NCBI GenBank assembly: GCA_030628785.1
Contig: DAOVQI010000060.1
Location: forward strand, 1-11,388
Reading direction: 5' to 3'
Length of the DNA: 11,388 bases
Source: Bacteroidota bacterium
GTDB lineage: Bacteria; Bacteroidota; Bacteroidia; Bacteroidales; VadinHA17
In this document: positions 1 to 6,172 of the stretch, one piece after another
How the letters are laid out: each line of letters starts with the position of its first letter
Position numbering within the stretch: the stretch's first letter is position 1
Made by a program: the position numbers and the translations under genes
Notes under the pieces: model-generated
The model's database searches: none
What the model was told of the DNA's origin: nothing
What the model saw: the letters and a program-made list of their open reading frames with translations, nothing else

Positions 1-64
1 AAAAAAAAGAAGAATTAAATTAATTTAATTAACCTAATTGACCTAATTTCTCTCTCCCATGGAG

Positions 65-84
65 AGGCTAAGAAACCTTAGCCT
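65..84 (+). terminator. possible terminator hairpin of the upstream gene
   Basis: A perfect 8-bp stem (AGGCTAAG / CTTAGCCT) closes an AAAC loop and is followed by a short T-containing stretch (about 91-94). It lies upstream of the glycosylasparaginase gene, so it could end transcription of a gene left of the window. The T tract is short and not directly at the stem, so this may equally be a plain intergenic hairpin. Confidence 0.35.
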
Positions 85-166
85 TAGCCTTTTATAAGAT
101 AAGTTTTATTATATACACATAACTTATTTTAAATCAATAAAATCAATCATTACAGGAGGAAATCAT

Positions 167-1234
167 ATGACCACAAAAATCTCAAGAAGATCTTTTTTTA
201 ATAGAAGTCTCGGTCTGGGAGCAGGCGCTTTGCTTATAAAAACCTTTCCAACCTTTGGGTTTTCCAAAAAAGTAACAATACCCATGATCGTTACCAGTCA
301 TACCAATCAAACAGGTCATAACGCCATGGAGACAGGGTGGGAAATCCTGTTAAACGGAGGCTCTGCTATTGATGCTGTCGAGAAAGCAGCCAATATTATC
401 GAAATAGACCCTGAAGATGCCAGCGTCGGTTACGGTGGAATACCAAACGAACATGGTGTGGTCCAGCTCGATGCATCCATCATGGATGGTAAAACCTACA
501 ATGCCGGTTCTGTGGCTTGCCTTGAGAATATTAAAATTCCATCCTCAGTTGCCCGGATCGTCATGGAACGAACCGATCATGTTATGCTGGTCGGACAGGG
601 CGCCCTCGATTTTGCTAAGAAGTGGGGATTCAGGGAAGAAAATTTATTGACAGAAAAAGCCCGCAAGATATGGCTCCGATGGAAAGAAGGTTTGAGTGAC
701 AGAGACGACTGGGGGCCTCCGGAACATTTAAAAGATAAAGAAGATTTGGAATCGTACTGGGAAGGATTTCCTGAAACCGAACATCACTACGGAACAACAA
801 ACGTTCTGGCAATCGATCAAAATGGGGATGTAGCCGGTATTACAACCACCAGTGGTTTAGGTTTTAAAATTCCGGGGCGTGTTGGTGATTCCCCGATTAT
901 CGGGGCAGGACTTTATGTAGATAATGAAGTTGGAGCTGCAGGCGCCACAGGTAGAGGTGAGGATGTGATCAAATCATGTGCAACCTTTTACATTGTTATG
1001 CGAATGAAAGAAGGACGTACACCACAGGAAGCCTGTGAAGATGCACTAATTATGATCGTGGATAAATACAAAAAGGTAAATCCGGATTTTTTTCCAAGTG
1101 AGAAATTTGTAGCAATAAATAAGTACGGAGAATTTGGATGTGCCAGGATGAAAGGCAGGGGAAAACCAAGAATGTCGGTAATGAACGACAAGGGCTATTC
1201 GAAGCATGAAGGGACAATAGCTCCGCAGGAATAG
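167..1234 (+). CDS. Tat-exported N4-(beta-N-acetylglucosaminyl)-L-asparaginase (glycosylasparaginase family)
   Basis: This is an Ntn hydrolase of the glycosylasparaginase/isoaspartyl peptidase family, which matures by self-cleavage before a catalytic threonine and hydrolyses the GlcNAc-Asn bond of N-glycan remnants or related beta-aspartyl amides. The 355-residue precursor starts with a twin-arginine motif (SRRSFF, residues 6-11) and a hydrophobic stretch (about 14-25), so export as a folded protein is expected. The nucleophile is T210 in HYGT. By spacing from the Elizabethkingia enzyme, T228 (TTSG), R238 and D241 (GRVGDSP), and T261/G262 (ATGRGE) match its active-site set. An odd point is that the N-terminal tryptophan that contacts substrate in that enzyme (in STWNFG) seems replaced, since the matching stretch reads HTNQTG. 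The ATG is preceded by AGGAGG at 154-159. The next feature is a tRNA, so the gene is probably monocistronic. The family call is firm; the exact substrate is not. Confidence 0.9.
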   Translation: MTTKISRRSFFNRSLGLGAGALLIKTFPTFGFSKKVTIPMIVTSHTNQTGHNAMETGWEILLNGGSAIDAVEKAANIIEIDPEDASVGYGGIPNEHGVVQLDASIMDGKTYNAGSVACLENIKIPSSVARIVMERTDHVMLVGQGALDFAKKWGFREENLLTEKARKIWLRWKEGLSDRDDWGPPEHLKDKEDLESYWEGFPETEHHYGTTNVLAIDQNGDVAGITTTSGLGFKIPGRVGDSPIIGAGLYVDNEVGAAGATGRGEDVIKSCATFYIVMRMKEGRTPQEACEDALIMIVDKYKKVNPDFFPSEKFVAINKYGEFGCARMKGRGKPRMSVMNDKGYSKHEGTIAPQE

Positions 1235-1240
1235 TTACAA

Positions 1241-1275
1241 GTTGCTAGTTGCTAGTTACTTGTTGCTGGTTAAAA
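1241..1275. repeat. short degenerate direct repeats after the asparaginase gene
   Basis: GTTGCTA occurs twice in tandem, followed by GTTACTTGTTGCTGGTT. The 16-mer TTGTTGCTGGTTAAAA at 1260-1275 occurs again at 2390-2405, just after the terminator of the TPR gene. These look like low-complexity intergenic repeats with no visible coding content. Confidence 0.5.
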
Positions 1276-1353
1276 TGATATAAATCAACTGCTTAATTAA
1301 TAACTCTGAACTTTTCACTAAAATTTATAATTTTCCAACAAATTATATTCTGA

Positions 1354-1370
1354 AACCAGAAACCAGGAAC
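1354..1370 (+). repeat. left arm of an inverted repeat flanking the tRNA
   Basis: The 17 bases AACCAGAAACCAGGAAC are the exact reverse complement of 1589-1605. The two arms bracket the tRNA-Gln gene together with its promoter and terminator. The arm sits within a degenerate AGAAACCAG repeat that continues to about 1384. Confidence 0.75.
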
Positions 1371-1450
1371 AAGAAACCAGAAACTTAGGTTAATTAATTA
1401 GTGCGAGCTTTTACTTCTCCTAATAAATCCAGTTTTATTATCAAAATGTT

Positions 1451-1458
1451 TAATTTTG
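1451..1458 (+). promoter_or_regulatory. -7 promoter box for tRNA-Gln
   Basis: TAATTTTG matches the Bacteroidota -7 consensus TAnnTTTG exactly. It ends 11 bases before the 5' end of the mature tRNA, which would give a very short leader. I see no clear -33 TTTG partner. Confidence 0.5.
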
Positions 1459-1469
1459 TGATTCTTAAT

Positions 1470-1542
1470 TGCCCCGTGGTGTAATTGGCAACACGTCTGA
1501 TTCTGGATCAGAAGAGCCCAGGTTCGAACCCTGGCGGGGCAA
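1470..1542 (+). tRNA. tRNA-Gln (anticodon CUG)
   Basis: The 73-base gene folds into a full cloverleaf. The 7-bp acceptor stem is TGCCCCG (1470-1476) with CGGGGCA (1535-1541) and discriminator A1542. The anticodon stem TCTGA/TCAGA encloses loop TTCTGGA, with anticodon CTG at 1503-1505 reading CAG. The T stem CCAGG/CCTGG encloses TTCGAAC. The 3' CCA is not encoded, so CCA-adding enzyme is needed. The gene stands alone between a -7 box and a Rho-independent terminator, so it is transcribed by itself. Confidence 0.95.
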
Positions 1543-1550
1543 CTGAAATA

Positions 1551-1573
1551 AGCCGGCGACTGCCGGCTTTTTT
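1551..1573 (+). terminator. Rho-independent terminator of the tRNA gene
   Basis: A 7-bp GC-rich stem (AGCCGGC / GCCGGCT) with loop GACT is followed directly by a T run (1568-1573). It starts nine bases after the tRNA discriminator base, so it should end the tRNA transcript. Confidence 0.9.
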
Positions 1574-1588
1574 GGTTCAAAGTTCATA

Positions 1589-1605
1589 GTTCCTGGTTTC
1601 TGGTT
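1589..1605 (+). repeat. right arm of the inverted repeat flanking the tRNA
   Basis: GTTCCTGGTTTCTGGTT is the exact reverse complement of 1354-1370. It lies in a block of degenerate GGTTC/AGTTC repeats (1574-1618) directly after the tRNA terminator. Confidence 0.75.
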
Positions 1606-1623
1606 CCCTGTTCAAAGTTATTA

Positions 1624-1656
1624 ACTCGTCAGACGACTTCAGTTCGTCCGACGAGT
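1624..1656. repeat. palindromic repeat family, copy 1
   Basis: Arms ACTCGTCAGACGA (1624-1636) and TCGTCCGACGAGT (1644-1656) form a 13-bp hairpin with a single central mismatch around a 7-base loop, CTTCAGT. Each arm is itself palindromic (TCGTCnGACGA). The same architecture recurs at 3752-3784, 3935-3967 and, expanded, at 6445-6497, so this is a dispersed REP-like family. No long T run follows, so it is not an obvious terminator. Confidence 0.8.
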
Positions 1657-1913
1657 CTTTCTCACAACCATTGGACACCCTGAAGGTTTGTTTCGTGTAG
1701 CCAATTAGCAAACAAAATGGTAAGGTTTTCCTGTTCCGATCCATAGAGCCATTATTCCATTATGAACGATGGCAGGATCGGTGTTATTCTTGATAAGTTA
1801 GGTGATACAGGCATTTTATGCTATGGAACATTTTACAAAGTTGTTGTAAAACCGAACAAATACACCTGAAACTGCGTATAATTGGGTGAAACGAAAAAGA
1901 AAGGAGTTTAAAG
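1657..1913 (+). other. intergenic region with hairpins; no convincing gene
   Basis: Two structures can be seen. CCGATCC (1736-1742) pairs with GGATCGG (1775-1781), with an inner GCCAT/ATGGC pair. TTTTACAA (1831-1838) pairs with TTGTAAAA (1844-1851) around a 5-base loop. A 35-codon ATG frame runs from 1762 to 1869 (MNDGRIGVIL start) but lacks a clear ribosome binding site and a recognisable family. The stretch may be a leader of the following TPR gene or the remains of a degraded gene. Confidence 0.35.
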
Positions 1914-2339
1914 ATGAAAACAATAGCAAAAATTCTGATTGTCGCGTTCGCTTTTAGTTTAACCTATTATGCCAATGCACAAAAACCAAAATCCGTTAAT
2001 GGTGACAAAGAGAAAAACATTAAACATGCAGAATTCACAAAAAAAGATCTCAAGAAAAACTATTTTCTGGCAACTTACTATTTTTTTAATGATGAATTCG
2101 GTGAGGCTTTGCCCATTTTTCAAAAACTGTTGAAAAATGATCCCGCAAATTCAAACTTACGTTATTACATTGGAGTTTGCTATTATCACACCAATAACTA
2201 TAATGCTTCAAAAGAATATTTAACGATTGCCTCAGAGAATACAAGTGAAAAATATAAAGACAGTGTGTTTGAAAAAAATGCACCCCAGGATGTTTTCAGT
2301 TACCTGGAATTTATTGAAAATAAAGAACTGAAGAATTAA
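1914..2339 (+). CDS. small secreted TPR protein resembling the N-terminus of PorE/OmpA-type proteins
   Basis: The product has 141 residues with a Sec signal peptide (hydrophobic core 7-18, likely cleavage ANA|Q after residue 22). Two TPR-like helix pairs follow, at about 49-80 (EALPIFQKLLKNDP) and 82-108 (LRYYIGVCYYHTNNYNASKEYL). A KNAPQDVFSYLEF segment then matches the third unit seen in Bacteroidota OmpA-family proteins linked to type IX secretion, which normally continue into a PD40 propeller and an OmpA domain. Here the frame stops right after this segment and a strong terminator follows at 2361, so the gene is either a stand-alone TPR module or a stably truncated relative. An AAGGAG at 1901-1906 supports the ATG. 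The likely role is protein-protein contact in the periplasm; the partner is unknown. The PorE likeness is from recall of family motifs, not a search. Confidence 0.75.
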   Translation: MKTIAKILIVAFAFSLTYYANAQKPKSVNGDKEKNIKHAEFTKKDLKKNYFLATYYFFNDEFGEALPIFQKLLKNDPANSNLRYYIGVCYYHTNNYNASKEYLTIASENTSEKYKDSVFEKNAPQDVFSYLEFIENKELKN

Positions 2340-2360
2340 GAATTTTCCGGCTGTCAATTA

Positions 2361-2391
2361 AACCCGTCTGATCGATCAGACGGGTTTTTTT
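2361..2391 (+). terminator. strong Rho-independent terminator after the TPR gene
   Basis: Stem AACCCGTCTG (2361-2370) pairs perfectly with CAGACGGGTT (2377-2386) around ATCGAT, which could pair further. A run of T (2385-2391) follows. It ends the TPR gene transcript and separates it from the aminotransferase. The core CGTCTGA/TCAGACG resembles the arms of the palindromic repeat family in this window. Confidence 0.92.
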
Positions 2392-2408
2392 GTTGCTGGT
2401 TAAAAGAT

Positions 2409-2416
2409 TAACTTTG
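2409..2416 (+). promoter_or_regulatory. -7 promoter box for the aminotransferase gene
   Basis: TAACTTTG fits TAnnTTTG exactly and lies 37 bases before the ATG at 2453. A TTTG at 2389-2392 could act as the -33 element but overlaps the preceding terminator T tract, and its 16-base spacing is a little short. Confidence 0.45.
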
Positions 2417-2452
2417 ATCATTAATCGGTTACAAAAAAAAGGAGGTTGAAAA

Positions 2453-3739
2453 ATGGAAAGAAGAAATTTCTTTAAGTATCTTGTCGGGGGTACCGCCTTT
2501 ACGCTGTATTCCCTGAATAAAGCGAATGCTGCTATTTATCAAAGTATTGCCGGTCTGAACCGGGATTATTTTCAGGATGAAAGTCCTGATGGACCTTACT
2601 GGGAAGCCATTGCCAAACATTTTATTTTCCAGGATGACTTCATCATGATGAACAACGGAACAGTGGGTCCCATGCCAAAACCTGTATTCAACACCCTTAC
2701 GAAATACTTCAGAATACAGGCTACTAATCCCTATGATTTCTATAATTTCTTGCCACGAAAAAGAGAGGAGATCCGGGGAAGACTTGCCAGGTTCATTAAT
2801 GCCTCTCCTGATGAAATTGTAATCAACAGGAACACCACAGAGGGGATGAATCTGTTTGCAAACGGACTGGATATGAAGGAAGGCGACGAGGTAATTATCT
2901 CATCCCATGAACATCCGGGTGGAATACATCCATGGAAACTCAAGGAAAAAAGATATGGTATTAAAGTTAAGGAAGTTACTATAGGTGCTCCCCCAAAAAG
3001 TGTCGATGAAGTAATAAAGGCATTTAAAAATGCAATAACTCCCCTGACCAAAGTTTTCAGTGTTAGTCATACGGTCTATATAACCGGACTTATTTTTCCT
3101 GTTAAAGAATTGAGTGAACTCGCCCATGAAAACAATATCCTGGTTATTGCCGACTCTGCCCATGGAATGGGAATGCTGAACATCGATGTTCAACAATTAG
3201 GTGTTGATGCTTTCGCATCCAGTCCGTATAAGTGGCTTGGCGCTCCGACCGGACGTGGTGTTTTATACGTAAAAAAGGAAATTCAGGATCGATTATGGCC
3301 TTGCATTGCCAATTCGGGTTGGGATACGCATGAAAATGCCAGAAAATTTGAGACCCTTGGCCAGAGAGCGGAAGCGCTCACTTTTGCTTTGGGAGAAGCT
3401 ATCGATTTTCAAAACAGAATTGGCAAAGAACGTATCGAAAGAAGAATAAAATCATTAGCCGGTTATCTGAAGAAGGAATTAAAAAGCATTCCAAAAGTCA
3501 GACTTCACACATCCACAGATTCGTATTTAAGCGGCGGACTGACGGCCTTTTCAATTGAAGGAGTGAAACCTGAAAGAATTGTAAACTATCTCAGGGAAAA
3601 ATATAATATTGTTATCAGGACTATTGGTCGTGACCGGGACAATACCAGGGGTGTGAGGATTTCAACTCATATCTATATTTCAAGGAAACATATTGATATG
3701 GTTCTGGAGGGAGTGAATTATTTGGTCAGGAATAGTTAA
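2453..3739 (+). CDS. Tat-exported class V PLP-dependent aminotransferase (isopenicillin N epimerase/cysteine desulfurase-like)
   Basis: The 428-residue protein is a fold-type I PLP enzyme of the class V aminotransferase group. The PLP-binding aspartate is D234 in ADSAHGMG, the Schiff-base lysine is K260 in SSPYKWLG, and a glycine-rich contact follows (APTGRG, 264-269). NRNTTEGMN (125-133) matches the cofactor phosphate-binding region. The N-terminus carries a twin-arginine motif, RRNFFKY (3-9), then a modest hydrophobic stretch and a plausible ANA cleavage site near 25-27, so the holoenzyme is predicted to be exported folded. AAGGAGG at 2439-2445 fixes the start. Substrate and reaction (racemase, epimerase, lyase or desulfurase) cannot be read from the sequence; it lacks an obvious catalytic-cysteine loop of NifS/SufS type. 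The last 15 codons are duplicated downstream at 3875-3922. It is probably monocistronic. Confidence 0.88.
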   Translation: MERRNFFKYLVGGTAFTLYSLNKANAAIYQSIAGLNRDYFQDESPDGPYWEAIAKHFIFQDDFIMMNNGTVGPMPKPVFNTLTKYFRIQATNPYDFYNFLPRKREEIRGRLARFINASPDEIVINRNTTEGMNLFANGLDMKEGDEVIISSHEHPGGIHPWKLKEKRYGIKVKEVTIGAPPKSVDEVIKAFKNAITPLTKVFSVSHTVYITGLIFPVKELSELAHENNILVIADSAHGMGMLNIDVQQLGVDAFASSPYKWLGAPTGRGVLYVKKEIQDRLWPCIANSGWDTHENARKFETLGQRAEALTFALGEAIDFQNRIGKERIERRIKSLAGYLKKELKSIPKVRLHTSTDSYLSGGLTAFSIEGVKPERIVNYLREKYNIVIRTIGRDRDNTRGVRISTHIYISRKHIDMVLEGVNYLVRNS

Positions 3740-3751
3740 TATTTTTTTTTC

Positions 3752-3784
3752 ATTCGTCAGACGAACTGTAGTCGTCGGACGAAT
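3752..3784. repeat. palindromic repeat family, copy 2
   Basis: Arms ATTCGTCAGACGA (3752-3764) and TCGTCGGACGAAT (3772-3784) surround the loop ACTGTAG, with one central mismatch. It is preceded, not followed, by a run of nine T (3742-3750), so on the + strand it is not a standard terminator. The T run plus palindrome are repeated at 3926-3967. Confidence 0.85.
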
Positions 3785-3829
3785 ATATTCCTTAACTTAT
3801 GTCAGGTGGAAACACCTGACAACATGTAA
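3785..3829 (+). repeat. hairpin direct repeat, left copy
   Basis: This 45-base element (starting ATATTCCTTAACTTATG, ending AACATGTAA) recurs at 6172-6217 with a single-base length difference. Its core is a perfect 8-bp stem, GTCAGGTG (3801-3808) with CACCTGAC (3813-3820), closed by a GAAA tetraloop of the stable GNRA class. The two copies are in the same orientation and bracket the 733-residue gene. Confidence 0.88.
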
Positions 3830-3874
3830 ACAAACCCGTCGGACATCTTGAAGCCGGCGGACGGATTTTCTAAC

Positions 3875-3922
3875 ATTGATATGGTACTTGATGGAGTGAA
3901 TTATCTGGTTAGGAATAGCTAA
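3875..3922 (+). pseudogene. 3' end remnant of a second class V aminotransferase gene
   Basis: Read in frame, this stretch gives IDMVLDGVNYLVRNS and a stop, against IDMVLEGVNYLVRNS at the end of the intact gene (3692-3739). Of 15 sense codons, six differ; five of the changes are synonymous and one is E to D. Similarity continues into the T run and palindrome behind it. There is no upstream coding region, so this is a fragment. The synonymous bias suggests it came from a paralogue that had diverged while functional, not from a recent copy of the neighbour. Confidence 0.7.
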
Positions 3923-3932
3923 TAATTTTTTT

Positions 3933-6134
3933 TCATTCGTCAGACGAACTGGAGTCGTCTGACGAATTAACTGAAAATGAAAATACTTTATCAAATAACT
4001 TTGTCTTCTTTATATAATCTTTGTACTCAAAAAGGTTAACTCTTTCCCTTCTGATTTCAACAAAACCGAATGGTTCCAAAAACCTTGAAAAGGTCCGTAA
4101 GATATAGCAGTCCCTGAAATAGTCTTTTTTCTTATACCAAATGTCCTCATCAAATTTATCTTCTAAAAGCGGAAATGCTTTTATGTATTTCTCCGAGTAG
4201 AAACCTGCCTCTTTTTCGGTTTCACCAAATTTTTGAATCAGGTAAAGTGTATACCCAAATCCTGACTGTATTGTACCATCATCCCGGTATAAGTCATTAT
4301 AAGCCCAGTTAAAATCCAGGGCATAAGTCTTGAATAAAAGATGAAACAATTGTGTTCTCTTACTATTATTCATCAGTTTTTCACCCTTTTTCGTCAGGGA
4401 AATCCTGTTATGTCTTTTTTTTGTTAATCCTGCCATATCACACAGCAACCTAATATTATGAAGGGACATGAAATCTTTTTCACTCATAATCTTCCTAATA
4501 CCTCTTTCCGGATAATCACCCTTAATTTTTTTCTTTTCGTAAAGTTCCCTGCATAAGTTTCGGGGTAAATTACCATTTATTGTTAGTTTCAGGGGCTGGT
4601 ATTTAAGGATCTCTCCGAGATATATCTCCGCCAATTGGAATAAAGGAATCCGGTCAAGATCAACATTGTCAACAGAAAATTTTAAATTTAAAGGAGTGTC
4701 TTCTTTCAGCGTCTTGAAAACTATTTGATAAAAATCACGAAGATTTAATCCTTCGTAAGTGTTTTCCTGTTTTCCATTAGAAGAATCAAACATCTCAGCC
4801 GTTAGTTTCGCTAAAACCTTATCTAACTTTTTCCCTTGAAGGAGATCCAATGCCCTTTCTGCTACCGGGTATTCCATATAACTGAATTTCCGTAAGATCT
4901 TGTAATAATGATCTGCTATATATATTTTATCCCTGGCTGTAAAATACCTGCACATAACGGAATACAAACCAATTACCTCCCCGATATGAAACTTTTCTCT
5001 TCCAGGTAAATGATGTTTTAATTCAAATTTATGGTTAAATACTTCTGGAATTTCATCTATTCTTTCCATATCCAGAAGATAATCGGCATAATTGCATTTG
5101 GCGAACAGATAATCAGGAAATTTTTTGTAAGAGGTTATGACTATCTTTTTGGAAGCCGGTATATAACCGGCTTTAAGATAAGCGTTTGCCAGGTAATTAT
5201 AATACACCGGATTATCAGGATATTGTTTGATCAGATTCTTTAATTCAGGGATTGCCTTTTTAGGATTTTCTGATGTCATGTAATACATCTTTTCAATTTT
5301 TTCCTTTTCCTCTTTGGATGTATAATATTCATGTTCGTCAACCGGCTCAAAGGTAATTTGATCTTCAATAACCGACGGCTCTTCAGGAATAAAATGATTG
5401 GATGATTCTTCCTTTCCAAAATGGTATTCATAAAGATAATCTGTAACTTTAAGGCGATTTTCACCGGAAAGATCTTTTTCTCCATTAAAAAATTGCTTCC
5501 AGTCTTCATCGGTCCAGTCATTCAAATCATCTTCATCTACTTCCTCTTCAAAATCATCTAATAAATCTTCATCATCAAGATATATTACCTTATAATTCCC
5601 TTTACCTGCCGTTTTATCCAATTGGGCAATGATTTGTTTAGGTTCATTTTCTATTGTTGTTACAACACAAGGTTTATTTTCTTCCCCAAATTCAATTTCC
5701 ATTAATTCAACATTCTCATCATCCTCTTCAAGGATATATTTTGAAACGGCAAAATCTTTATGCGGTTTGAAACCAAATGTATCTGCAAATTCAACCGCGC
5801 CGTAAATAATATTATGAGCCAATACATAATCACATTTCACAATATCCTGTTTCCCGAAATATTCCTTTTTCAAATCCTCATAATCAAAGTTTGTTATATT
5901 AAAATCATAATATGTGTCTTTTACTCCCAGGCATAGCAGATCAACCAGGTACAAACCGAATGTAAAATTATTATTGGTATGCTTTCTTGCAACAATGATA
6001 TTTGCCATTCCTGATTCTTTCCACTGCTCATTAATATAACATTCATAAACAGGAAGCTGTCGCGCTCTTGTTCTGATATATTTTTCAGGTGTTGACGGTA
6101 ATTGAATAATCTTTCCCTTTTTCTTTTCTGTCAT
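3933..6134 (-). CDS. 733-residue TPR-containing protein of unknown function
   Basis: I cannot name this protein. It is cytosolic in appearance, with no signal peptide or membrane segment. A conserved-looking N-terminal domain spans about 20-160 (YECYINEQWKESG, LYLVDLLCLGVKDTYYDFN, YVLAHNIIYGAVEFA). A very acidic linker follows (186-212, then to about 270). One clear TPR helix pair lies at 288-335 (PKKAIPELKNLIKQYPDNP), then more helical repeats to about 430. A segment at 515-590 (LTINGNLPRNLCRELY, ISLTKKGEKLM) has the look of a winged helix and recalls regions of pRiA4b-ORF3/SEC-C-type bacterial proteins; this likeness is weak. The last 11 residues (NSSDDSSSSDE) and the stop are coded by a palindromic repeat. 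No Shine-Dalgarno precedes the ATG. It is convergent with the aminotransferase gene and flanked by direct repeats. The reading frame is long, intact and certainly coding. Confidence 0.85.
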   Translation of the reverse strand: MTEKKKGKIIQLPSTPEKYIRTRARQLPVYECYINEQWKESGMANIIVARKHTNNNFTFGLYLVDLLCLGVKDTYYDFNITNFDYEDLKKEYFGKQDIVKCDYVLAHNIIYGAVEFADTFGFKPHKDFAVSKYILEEDDENVELMEIEFGEENKPCVVTTIENEPKQIIAQLDKTAGKGNYKVIYLDDEDLLDDFEEEVDEDDLNDWTDEDWKQFFNGEKDLSGENRLKVTDYLYEYHFGKEESSNHFIPEEPSVIEDQITFEPVDEHEYYTSKEEKEKIEKMYYMTSENPKKAIPELKNLIKQYPDNPVYYNYLANAYLKAGYIPASKKIVITSYKKFPDYLFAKCNYADYLLDMERIDEIPEVFNHKFELKHHLPGREKFHIGEVIGLYSVMCRYFTARDKIYIADHYYKILRKFSYMEYPVAERALDLLQGKKLDKVLAKLTAEMFDSSNGKQENTYEGLNLRDFYQIVFKTLKEDTPLNLKFSVDNVDLDRIPLFQLAEIYLGEILKYQPLKLTINGNLPRNLCRELYEKKKIKGDYPERGIRKIMSEKDFMSLHNIRLLCDMAGLTKKRHNRISLTKKGEKLMNNSKRTQLFHLLFKTYALDFNWAYNDLYRDDGTIQSGFGYTLYLIQKFGETEKEAGFYSEKYIKAFPLLEDKFDEDIWYKKKDYFRDCYILRTFSRFLEPFGFVEIRRERVNLFEYKDYIKKTKLFDKVFSFSVNSSDDSSSSDE
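3935..3967. repeat. palindromic repeat family, copy 3, inside a coding region
   Basis: Arms ATTCGTCAGACGA (3935-3947) and TCGTCTGACGAAT (3955-3967) pair perfectly over 13 bp around ACTGGAG. Read on the - strand it encodes the end of the 733-residue protein, and the overlapping TGA (3933-3935) is its stop codon. It is the best-preserved copy in the window. Confidence 0.88.
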
Positions 6135-6158
6135 GCTATATTAATTTAGTATTTAATA

Positions 6159-6172
6159 TGAGTTCGATATAA
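6159..6172. repeat. TGAGTTCGATATAA box, copy 1
   Basis: This 14-mer recurs exactly at 9084-9097, and similarity extends on the left (ATTTA before it in both places). Both copies lie upstream of - strand genes, in the same orientation relative to them. It abuts the right-hand hairpin direct repeat. It could be a shared regulatory site or a fragment of a dispersed repeat. Confidence 0.55.

Noticed and set aside
167..3739. One operon of the two Tat-exported enzymes and the TPR protein
   Set aside because: A tRNA with its own terminator, a second strong terminator at 2361-2391 and a separate promoter box before the aminotransferase gene argue for separate transcripts.
3752..3967. Palindromic repeats as Rho-independent terminators of the aminotransferase or 733-residue genes
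   Set aside because: The T runs precede the stems on the + strand, and on the - strand an A run follows, so neither orientation has the required stem-then-U layout.
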